Origin: Hyposmocoma kahamanoa
Taxonomy: Eukaryota > Arthropoda > Insecta > Lepidoptera > Cosmopterigidae
Reading direction: 5' to 3'
NCBI RefSeq assembly: GCF_003589595.1
Contig: NW_020656077.1
Coordinates: 5,768,598-5,832,597, forward strand
Length of the DNA: 64,000 bases
Notes under the pieces: model-generated
Database searches by the model: none
What the model was told of the DNA's origin: nothing
The model's input: only the letters and a program-made list of their open reading frames with translations
Program-made: the position numbers and the translations under genes
In this document: positions 48,101 to 60,100 of the stretch, piece by piece
Layout: every line of letters begins with the position of its first letter
How positions within the stretch are numbered: position 1 is the first letter of the stretch

Positions 48101-51100
48101 TACTTAATTGTTTGAGGGGGGAGTCCGCTAGCCTTACTCGTAATCATGGTGGCTTACTTATTTTTTGAATACTGATTATATTGAAAAACCCTTTTTGCCC
48201 ACCATGATTTTGCACTTTATGCCCGCCGTGCCCCTACAGAGCTAAATCCAAGCTAAATACTTCGCCTAAATCCATGTCGTACGCAGACTAAAATTTCGCG
48301 TGGCGTGTTTCAGTCACCAGAATACGGAAATACGATTTCAAGTTTATTTATTCTTGCACTTGGGGAAACCCTGCATCGCGGGTGCCATAGACACACACAT
48401 TGACCACCACAAATTACACCCAAACTCACGAGGGAAATAAATGTAGGCCATACACATATTTCTCCCGGCCTGGGAATCGAACCCAGGACCTCTGCGTGGC
48501 AGTCCAGCATGGTAACCGTTCAACCAAGGAGAAAGTTAGCAACACTTCACTTCGTAAATTACGACCCGAACGTTGTCCGAGCTTCTTAGGAGTCACTATG
48601 CGAAAAAGATACGCTTCACCGACGAAAAAATTTTCACGGCCGAAGCAAAGTTCTTCCGACAAAACAATACATTTTATACCAAAAGCAGCAAAGATGTTCT
48701 GCTTCAGTACAAAATGTTTCGCTTACCCATCAACCGGCGAGTGTGATGATATGGTTGGCGGTTTCGTATGAAGGTGTCACTCCGCCTCATATTTGCCAAC
48801 AAGCCGTTTTAAATGCAAAAAATTATAAAAGTAACATTTTAAGTCTTTAAATTATTATATTGTATTAAAAACAGAACGGATTTTCCAGGAAAATTCGGCA
48901 CCGACCCACAAGGCTAAAACGATTCAAGACTTAGTACCCAGAATTCTGCGAAGTCTAGACGTGAATAAAGCTAGCTCACACGCCTGTACCGCCTCTCACT
49001 TGAGACTGGTGTAGTTGCCAGGTCGTGGAAGCTTGCAAACGCGCAACCTGTGCCAAAAAAGGGAAGTAGAGCTGGTCAACTATAGACCTATCTCAGTCAC
49101 TTCCATACTCTGCAAGATTATGGAACGTGTACTCAACAACCGTCTCCTATCGTACCTTGAAGACACCGACCTCCTCAGTGATCGCCATTACGGATTCTGA
49201 CGAGGGCGATCTACTGGGGATCTTCTAGTGTATGCCTGTCACATATGGAGCGAGGCTATAGAAAAGCAAGGCGAAGCACTTGCAGTGTCTTTGGACATTT
49301 GTAAAGCCTTTGACAGAGTCTGCAACGCAAGCCTTAAGTAAGCTTCCCTTTTATGGCCTTCCCACTTACCTTTGCAATTGGATCTCGGATTTCTTGAGCG
49401 AACGTTCGATTCGAGTGGTCTTAGAAGGCTACTCTTCTGAACATATGGCGATAGATCAGACATATGGAGAGAGTTCCTCAGGGTTCCGTACTGTCTGCAA
49501 CTCTCTTTCTGCTGCATATCAATGATATGTTAATTCCAGGTTCCTTTGCGTACGCTGATGACAGCACAGTTGTAGATAGGTACTTGACCAATGCAAGGGA
49601 GAGGAAATCCAGTCTTGATGAGAGTCCGTGGTCCATGGCCGTTTGGATTTGACATTCAAGGCAGTCTCCGATTGGGGCGATGCCAATCTTGTCAAATTTA
49701 ATGCTACCAAAACGCAGGCGTGTTTATTCTGTACAAAAGGGAGTCCCTTTGAGCTGACTCCGACTTTTCGTGATATATCCATACTATTCCATACCGATAG
49801 CCGACTGTCTCCAGCTACTTGGAATGGAGCTGTCGTCCAATTTGAACTTCGGCAGATACATTGAATCCATGGGCAAAAATGCAGCAAGGAAGCTCTAGGT
49901 CCTTTCCAGGGTGAGGCGTTCCTTTACACCGGGACAGGTTCAGCTGTACCAAGCACAAGTCCGATCGTGCATGGAGTACTGCTGCCACCTTTGGGATGGG
50001 TCTGCTACATATCAACTGGCCACTTTGGATTCAATTGACAACCGTGTCGAGAGGCTTGTAGGTGACTCTGAATTAGTGGACACGAAGCTGCAGAGCCTTG
50101 AACACCGCCGTAAAGTTGCCTGCTTATCGGTATTTTACAAGATATATCACGGAGAGTGTGCGATGGAATTACAGGATTTAATTCCGCTTTCCTCTTTCCA
50201 TCACCGGGGGACTAGGCGTAGGCTTGGATTTCCATTCCTATGTTGTGGACATTCCAAAGATTCGCACGAAGCGTTACTCTTCCACGTTTGTTTGGCGAAC
50301 GGCCTAGGAGTGGAATTCCCTGCCTGCAGACTTGTTCCCTGAACGTTATAACTTGGGTCTTTTCAACGCGAGAGTGAATAGGCATTATTTAAGTGCGCAT
50401 GCTCCATCGTCAATCTCATCGTCACTTTCCATCAGGTGAGATGGAGGTCAAATGCGCACTAATATTTTATTAAAAAAAGAGCCAGATGGGATTCCAGTAA
50501 TAGTCCAGCGTAACTGTGCGCCAAACTTCGTCATGTTGAGATATAATTGCTGGTAGTTGTTGGTTAGTGCCTACTTATCATTATATGAACAATTTAAAAA
50601 TAAGTAAGTATAACTTAAATTTTTATGTAACTAACTTCGTCTCAAAACTTATGAACACACGAAGTATAATGGCCATGAGGCATAATTTACCAATTTCTGG
50701 CAACATAAACAGTGTCATTAGTGAATAAGGAGTATTATATATAGGGCCTTATTAGCATTTGTCTTCTATTCAGGTAAGCTTATTTAAAATGACTATCTGA
50801 ACAGGTACAAAGCAGTGTAGACTTAATTCAATGTATATTAGAAATTTCTGTTACTACTCAGGAAAGAAGGACTATCTTTAGCGCTCAAGGCCGGACTAGT
50901 CTCTACACCTAGATCGATTTCTCCACAGCAGGTAAGAAACTGAAGTATAGTAACGCCACACGCTCCATAATTAAGTGATTTCGGAGAGAAACAGTATGTT
51001 TGGGAAATTGACAAAATAAACAAAAATATGTGCGAATTGAAACTTATATGGCCGCCCTTACACAACAAACATACTGCTATGCAGAATACTGCGATTGTGA

Positions 51101-54100
51101 ACGACCGGAGCAAACGAAATTTAACGTGATGAAAGCGACCGTCTTCTATCACATCTTCGTATGAATTGTTTTGACGTTTGTCCAAAATCGTATTCTGCTA
51201 TACTGCGTTATTGTATAAAGGCAGCGATACATCATTCTTCATATCACATATACGTAGTACATACCATACATATATATGGCTGGTGCTATTTTTAAATCTA
51301 TTTCGCAAAATTCCCAAAAAACGTTTCTGGTGCTATTTTGAAATCTATTTCGTAAATTTCCCAAAAAAAATTTTCGGAGTATAAGTCACTTTATTATTGA
51401 AGGATATCCCTTTTTTTTTTTAAATAAATAATAGTTTCGGAAACACAAATGAAATTGTGTAGATAAAATGAGTTACTGAATAAAAAAACCACAGAATATA
51501 CTGACAAAATGAATTTTATTTGGCTAACAATCAAAACTTGTTGAAACTGCAATTATACGATAGAAAAAAACTACTTCCAAATGATATGTATGTATACTAA
51601 ACTTCTGAAAAAATAGTAACTTACCGAAAACACACATTCTACGACGCCAGCCGTTTTGACAACATTTTTTATCAAGCTTTGGTTTGATGAAGGTTATCAT
51701 TACAAAACATTTTATGAATGGCATCCGCCTTTCTGGATGGATTGGATTATGATCGACATAGGTTAGAAGTGTAAGATTTCATGTTTATAAACGCGGAAGT
51801 CTTTCTGGACATAAATTAATTTCTTTCGCTAATACTCATTTCCAAACTTCCCCGTCCGCTTAGTGTCATATTACATCATTTTTCAATATGTATAATTATT
51901 ATACATAACTATTGATAACAATAAAATTTTGTTATTGTTATTTTATTATTAAGGACTAACAACAGCCAACTTAAATACATCTTACAACGTATAATATTTG
52001 TCTTAAATTACTTAGGCCAAAGTAGTTATCCACAATGACATACATTTTGAGGCCTTAGAAACGAACAGAACAAACCAAAATTAGTAGTTACCTTAAAGAA
52101 TTTTAAATTTTATTTTAATTAATGTCTACGATAACTTATTTGTCGTGATGGGTTACATATATTAATACTTAAGAGGGAGCATGCCAAAAAAGTTTTGACG
52201 TTGGCTCCGCCCAAATTTGTGAAACAAATATCTGAAGTTCACGTGACATGCGACAGGAGATGTTGAATTTTGCGCATTAAAAGTACCAAATTCGTTTTAG
52301 CGGAATAACTCTAAAACTAAAGGGATTAAAAAAAAATCCGTAGTGACAGTTGTCGATCATGCATAAATATAATTAATTATCTAATTTTTGTCCTAATAAC
52401 CTGTAGCATACGAGGATAAATAATTTCGTGATTTTTATCTATCGAGGAAACTTTATTGTTTTGTTTCTGATTAGTGTCTATGCTTGAATATATCGTGTAG
52501 TTACTCATACAATATTTTATTTTTAACTTTAAAGTGGATATGCCCCTCTGAAATCAAATCGAAGATTAGGAATTTTTCCTCTGCTCCCTCTTAAGATATA
52601 ACTAATGATATATGATATATCATCGATAACTTGTATTTATATAATATATAAAATAAAATAAAAAACAAAACTTTTAATTAGTTTAAATTAGTTACTAAAA
52701 CATTTAGAAAACGTGTGCAGATTATGCAACGTGTATGAGACTAGTGATAGATGTGAAAAGTTTAAAAGTATGCATGACAAAACCCAAATTCCGATCCGGT
52801 AAGGTCTATTAACTATATTATCAATATGAAGGGAGAATTACATTTTACAATCTAGCAATACGCCGAGATCTCTTATTGATTGTACTCTTTCCAGTACATG
52901 ATCGATGATTTTATATTTAAATGATTCACGTGTCTCGTGACATCTTTTCGATAAGAGGGAAACTGCTGCGAATTATAATAATTTCATTCTTCAGTTGCGC
53001 TTGATCATTTTGACGTTGTTTTATAATGTTGTCTTTCACGGCAACTTTTTGTTTTAAATCTTTAACCTCGTCTATGATGAAATCTGTAGTTTTAATGAAT
53101 TCTTCCTGCAGTTCATTAATTAATTTACTCATTTCGCCAGTAGTCAAATTTTTTACTTCTTGAATTAAGATATTACGAGAGTTAATCATTATGCTGGACG
53201 TCGGAGCCAATTTTTGGTCTGTAACATGCTGATACTTTCAATTGTTAAGTGCGTATTAGGTGTTGATTTGGTAACAGATGGCGAGAGAACTGCAGGAGAT
53301 TCATTTCCTCACTTCCTACGTCATGTACGAAGTGTCGACATTCGTTCATGACGGCATTTTAGTGAACTAGCGGGTCTGGATCAAGATTTTTTGTTTTTTT
53401 ATCCACACCAAAGTTTAGGCATTCTAAGCAATAGTGAGAATTACACGTATTGCACCTTAATGAGTTGTTGTCATCTTGCCTTCCATTATTACCAGGGATC
53501 GGAATAGGTAGAGTTTTTTCGAAGAACATAGACAGAAAATGGAGACGACCTTACGACAATATCTTTTAGGTCTAGACCTTTAAGAGATTCGGGAAATCAC
53601 TTAAGAATATTAAAAACTGACGTAATTGGGAACAGGTACTATATTTATCTTAACTTTGCTACGCACAGTGGAGCGGACCTGCGATATTGCGGACATTGGA
53701 TTTTTTCACGATACCTCTTAAAAAAAATTGGCAATCGAGAGATCTCATTGTCCTAATTAAATATTGTCATATCACATTTTGCCATAAATGTAATAGTTTA
53801 GTAGGAAAAAAATAAAATGTGTATTTTTTGTATGGGACCAAACCTTTGCTCCATCGTTACAAAGTCTTAGTCGATCCAGTCTTGAAATCACTACAGACGT
53901 ATTACTAGACCTATTTTTTATAGATAAAGGATAAGGATAAAACCTGTTTAGTGTTTACCCTCTCTTCTTGCGTAGTACACGTGACACCAATCTCACAATC
54001 GGTTTCATTTTAAACTAAATAAGTTCTATTTTGTTTGTTGTAAATGTTGGACACCACATTCCATACACTTACCACTGTTTATATGTATCAAAATCATTAT

Positions 54101-57100
54101 TTAAGTATTCTATACATATAACTGAACACATAATACATATTATTGACAGTATGCATAAGAATGTCTATTTATAGAGTCGGGCTGTATTGTGTTACCAACT
54201 CAAGGGGAAGGCGCTGGAAAACACAACATTACTTGGACTCCGAATTATTTTCGACTAGCACACATATTAGCAGCACACATTATAAATATTTAATAATGAC
54301 TGATACGTAGTACTACGTATAATTACGTAGGCATAATTGAATATTATAGCTATTTTTTTATATGAATCATGATGCAGAGCGCAACCACGCTTACTATTAA
54401 AATTTATGAACATGAGTATAGCAGTTCTGTGCAGGATGTGGTCTAGGTTTATATTAATTATTATTTATATTAATTGGTTTATTTAGTATCAGTTTTGACG
54501 AAGACCTCAGTGGCCTAACGGTTTGCACTGTGGGTGCCGAATGAGAAGGTCGATTCTTGTCATGTGGACGTGTTTCACCTGAAATTGATGGTCATGCTGA
54601 GAGTATTATTTCGAATGCAATTTCTGGAAATTTTCTACGAAGTTTCAGGCAATTTAAGAAATTTTAAAATATTCAAACCAAAATGGGCTTCCCTCTTATT
54701 CAATCAAATTGGTCATTAAATTTATGGACAACTTTTTATGTAAATTTCGGAATCAGAAAACGTTCTGGCGATGTTCGTCTGTATACGTCGTTACGTACAG
54801 CGTCTCCGCAACTAGTGGTAAAGTGTATTGACCTTACGAAGTCGGCCATTCTAAGGACGGTGTCTAAGCAGGGACGATACACAGATTGTTTTATTTTGTA
54901 TTCTTTTAGGAAGTCGGCGCTTTAGAGTCAGTTGAATTACTTAATATGAGATAGTGAAATAATATTTTACATCAATGTTACATTAATTAAACTTTTTTAT
55001 TACGACTTCACATAGAATTATTTATAATAGTAGTACTGCGTAAATATAAGTTATCCAAAGTTAAGGTGAAACAGAATTCTTTTCATGAATTAAATATTTA
55101 ATCTGGTTTAATATTTTTGGTGGTATATTCATTATTAACCTATTCGTAATAATGCTAATTAATAAATAAGTTAATAATATAACTTCTACATGTTTAATTT
55201 GTGAATGTCATCCTCTGGTATATTGTCTTGTTGTAATGTCGTTCGAAGTAGCTATATTCATGAAGCATTTTCTTCTAAATAAACGTCAATATATTCCCAT
55301 TCTGTATTTATAACCACAAATCTTGAAGTAGTGCATAAAACGCAACAAAACGTGAAAACAATCAAACACTACTAACTCATTTAAATACATTAAGCGGACC
55401 AGTGTGGACACTTAACTACAAGTCGCATCTCTTCCACTAACGCTCAAGTGAAGACCCTTCGATACCAGCCTGTATGTTCATTAGCGCTGCACGCCCCGCG
55501 CCGTTCCGAATTCGTTCCATATACGAGAACATTCAAGTAGAAATCTCGAGACTGAGTTCAGATGTCGCTTGTGCAGATCGAGTATATAACCAGAAATAGA
55601 GACGACATAAGGGCCATGTATTCCTGGTAACACATTAGCGATACAGCTCTTATAAATATCAACTCCCGTTTGCACTGAATTAGAGACAGCCCAACTACTG
55701 ACCTGTGTGTACGTCTCCGTATATTCCAAAAAAATATTCTGTATTTATTGTAATAAAGATAATATCTCTAACAATGCCGTGCTGTTCTATAATCTATCGA
55801 TGGTGTGGAAAAAACAGCAAAACATGTAATTACATAACAAACGGAATCACATTTCATAGGTAATTCAATATTAAATATGTCATTTTGCAATTTTCGTCCA
55901 TTATAGCAAAGCTCAAGTTAACTGGTCGTTTTGAAGTGAAACAGTTGAAACCCATTGACGACACCCGTCAATTGTATCGAACTCGGGCTGGCCAATCGGA
56001 GCGCAGTTGTCACAGTAATGATATGGCAGAATAGTTTTTTGTATTTCGTCTCTATTTCTGATTATATTACTCGATACTTGTGCATTAATTCCGGTACGAA
56101 CGAAGAAGAAAATAGGAACATAGCTTGTACACAAGTGTTACGGAGTTCTTAGTTTTTAACATCTTTTTGTGTGTTCGCAGTGAATACCATCTATATCTAT
56201 GGTGAATACAGAGAGAGAAGTAAAAAGTCGACTTTTTGTTTACGAAAAGAAATAACGAATAATTGTGATTTCTGCAACAGTAGCAGCATCGCCGGCATCA
56301 CCTAGACTTTATTATTACTACTATTTGCCCTTTCAATCTCCGTTAACTTTTGACACGATGACGCAGAAGCAATAAAAAGTTTTGGGTACTCTTTCTCCCG
56401 TTAAATTGACTTCTTAGAGAAACTTTTTAATAATTACGAAAAATTAGTTATTACTGATGTCGACTTTAATTCCATATCCGTTATATCAGTTCCGAATTCG
56501 TCATTTGTTGGCTTCGGAACTGATGGAATCGGACGCAGCGTGCAAACTCTCTTAGTTGGCAATTTTTAAAACGACAGTTATTTTTTAATTCAATTTCTAT
56601 AGAATAAAAAAGAAGAATAATTTAATTCATATAGTTAATTTCACAGTATTACTACTTATGACCATCACTAAAATAAACAATAATAATTAATATAAAACTA
56701 AAAAATACTGCAACTAAAAAAAAATTATAAATACAAAATGTAGTCGAAATACAACAGCATCAACTAAAAATAAATGTACAATTACTTCGAAATAAATTCT
56801 ACGTATACTCGTTTAGTTCTTTTTTATAGTTCTGATTTGTACATAATGTTTTGTGTAGGTTGAAGAAATGATGAACGAAAGCGTACCGCAGGACCAAGAT
56901 TCTTTTATATACGCTTTTCTTGAAGAAGCTATCAAGAAGGATAAAAAATGGTAAGCAGAAGCTGATTTTATGACCTCGCTATGTTTTCTCAGTCGTCACG
57001 GCGTTGGTGATTGGGGGAAAAATCTGCTTGTAAACAGCTTACTACATAAATTAATCTTATATAGGTACTTAACCAAAATTATTAAACCAATGGACAACCT

Positions 57101-60100
57101 GTTTGAGCTTATTTCCATCTTAGTAATAATCACTTAAAAAACATCACTGGTTACATCTATTAATGCCGCCAAAAGCTATTGTGACGACTGAGAATAGACC
57201 AAATTAAGTGCTGTACTTACCTATTATCTACCCGCTATTAAGCTCAATTTATTCGGGTCCTTTTCAGGTTATGTTCTCTAATTTCGATGTTATCGTGATA
57301 ATTCTTTTTAATAACATTGTAGAATATTTAAATAATAAAATTGCCACCAAGATTAGGTAGAGGAAATAAACCTGAAATTCTGTTGTAGCATTTATAAATT
57401 AATGTGTTTTGTCTCTTTATTTTTCTATTTTATCTAACTACATATCTACACCGGCTCAAAACAGGAATGAAACGTGAAAATGTAAAATACTGCTACTAAC
57501 ATTTACATTGAAATAAATAATAATTAGACAATAAAGTTAACATTTTTTAACATCCATATAGATTTTGTGTTCAATCAGAAACGGTTGAAAATTTAAAAAT
57601 TGTAACATTAATAAAATGAATAGTGTTACAGTGTGTTAACGTTAATTAAGTGATAAACTTTTTCAAAAAATTTACATAGGCGCAAAATCAATCTCGTACC
57701 ATTGGATAAAAATGTATTAGGGCGCGTTCCCACTATGTCGTGACGACAGATTGTCGTGCAGTTTACAGTGTCGTGGCTTATATATTTAAATGAACTTGTT
57801 CACATATAGCACGACACGATTAACTGTCGTTCACGATTTCTTATCGTTACAACGACAAACTGTCGTCACAGTGGGAATAGCTAGAACGACAGTCGTCTGA
57901 CGATAAAAAAAGTCACGATAAAAACGTGACGACAGATTGTCGCAGCTCCTATTGTCGTCACGTTTTATTTATCGCTGTCCGCACATATTCTGCTCCCTGC
58001 CGTCCACTCTCGTTCCCCGCGCGCTCTGCTCGCTTTGCAGTAGCGTTGGGTCGTATCCAGAGATGGGCAAGGAGGCTGTCGTGAAACGATAAATTGTCGT
58101 CACGATCTAGTGGGAACAGGCTAGACACGACAGTCGCCCAACGATAATAAAACGTGACGACATAGTGGGAACACGCCCTTAGCGGGAAATGAAAAGAAAT
58201 GAATGAAAAAAATTACAGCATGCTTTTTTTTATCAAATAAATTATACCTGAAATAAAAAAAAAGTAATATAACATAGTTTGCACTATGTTCCGCTAAATG
58301 TGCTGTGTATATTTCTAATAGAAGATTGTTGCTCGAGAGATCTCTCAAAGTTGGTATCCCAAAGATAAATCTGCGAACAACACATTTGGAGGATTTTCTT
58401 GCATTAATTAATTTGTTAATTAATGTAACTTAAGCAGGCAAAAGCACGCCCGCAGACACGAAGAGCGTCGCTCAAGTCATGATTGCGAGCCATCGGCACA
58501 TGATCACCGCCACCACCATCACAGGCGGCGTAGGGACGCCAGCGACGTTCCAGCTCTCAGGTGCCGCTATGTATTATTTCAAGCGAGGGCACAGAGGCTC
58601 TTCTATATAGTTCTCACCGGTTTCTAAAGTTATTCATTCGAAGTCACCCATCGGCCTTGGTAACCGGTTTGGTAGACTATCCTTGAGGAGAACTGTGACC
58701 AGCATTGTGATACGATTGTGTTCAAACCTTCGAATATATCTGGGGGCAGAAAAGGATCTTACTGTTTTTTGAATTGTAATTTATGATAGTAATAATCCCA
58801 AAAAAAGTGTGGTTATCCACTCTCGTTACCTGGTCTCAAACTAGGAAATTTCCTGTGTTATGAGTACCAGAGAAACAGAATTCACTCGGGGTCATTAACC
58901 CAAAACACTTAAACCAATTTAGAAAGTTCATTTCCCCAATTGGAACCGAACCTGGGACCTTCTATCCAACGCTGACACAGTGCAAATCGTAAGGCCATCG
59001 ACGTCGTTATGTATATTATTAAATTAGAATTAATAGAATAAACATTTTATAAGTTCTGACATACTGTGTAGGTACAATAATAACAATATTTGTAGAGACG
59101 AGAAGGAAGTTTTGAAAAAAGCCATTGATCAGTCGTTGCTCCTGGAGACCTTTGCCAAATTGTGTATTCAAATGAACGAAAAAGTCACGGCTACTTCGCA
59201 GATACCCATCGTTGATGCGGTAAGCAAGTTTATATTATTCGTATTGTTTTTCTGGTATCCCATTAATTTTGCGTAACCCTTGTATTGATCAGATGCGAAC
59301 ACAAAGCCACAAGTCACTTCAATGTGAGGTCCAACCAAAGAGGGATGTTTATGACATCGATCAACGGCCAACGAAACTACGGAACCAAGAAATTTTGCAA
59401 GACAATATTCCCACGTCTATGTCGAGGAGTCAAGACAACATTCATGAACGACCACGATCTAATAAGCGAAGTCCTATTAGCAGGTCGCCCTCTGCTGTAG
59501 AGCGAAAGGACAAATATTTTAGTGGTCAATATCTGCGTGAAAATGCAAAGTACTCTAGCAAATTTGACTTAGCCATGTCAAGAACGCGTATGGCGGATGA
59601 AAGATATCGTCAATACTTAGCTAACCCTGATAAGACCAGACCTGACCACGATTACGAACACAGATACCGAGGTCAAGATTTCGATCACAGATACCGAGTT
59701 CAAGATGTCGACCGTAGGGAGTGTAGGGAATACGACGATCGTAGAATCGTTCCTACCAGAGATAGAAGAAATTATGGTGAACATCATTGCGAACAGAAAA
59801 CTAGTAGAAGTTTCGACATGCACAGAGACTATGTTAATGATGAAAGGAATCGAAGAACATCTAGAAGTGACTCACACAGACGGCGTTTTGAAGATTCTCG
59901 GGATCTTAGGGTCCAGCAAGATAAACGCTACGAAGAGCCACGAGAATTTAGAGATTCCAGAGAGAAGAAGTTTGACGATCATCGTGAGAAATATTGCGAC
60001 GCAAAGTACGGCCACGAATTTAAGGAGCGGCACCACAGTAATGTACCTAGTCGGGATCGGAGATCGCGAAGGAATGTAGATCGCTGTGATAGGAACTCCG

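Larger units (their letters stand above)
39173..56858 (+). other. Long first intron of the second gene, filled with mobile elements
   Basis: It holds a repeat (39876-39955), a MITE (40418-40686), two inverted-repeat structures (42103-42737, 43113-43545), a mariner carrying a MITE (44084-45530), a SINE-like sequence (46634-46710), a large MITE (46777-47398), a SINE (48330-48535), a Tc1/mariner fragment, a LINE (48945-50475), a TTAA-flanked element (52173-52590), a rearranged LINE (52780-53520) and another SINE (54498-54570). The stretches 41000-42100, 45530-46630, 47640-48300, 50480-51270 and 54600-56850 show nothing I recognise. Confidence 0.5.
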
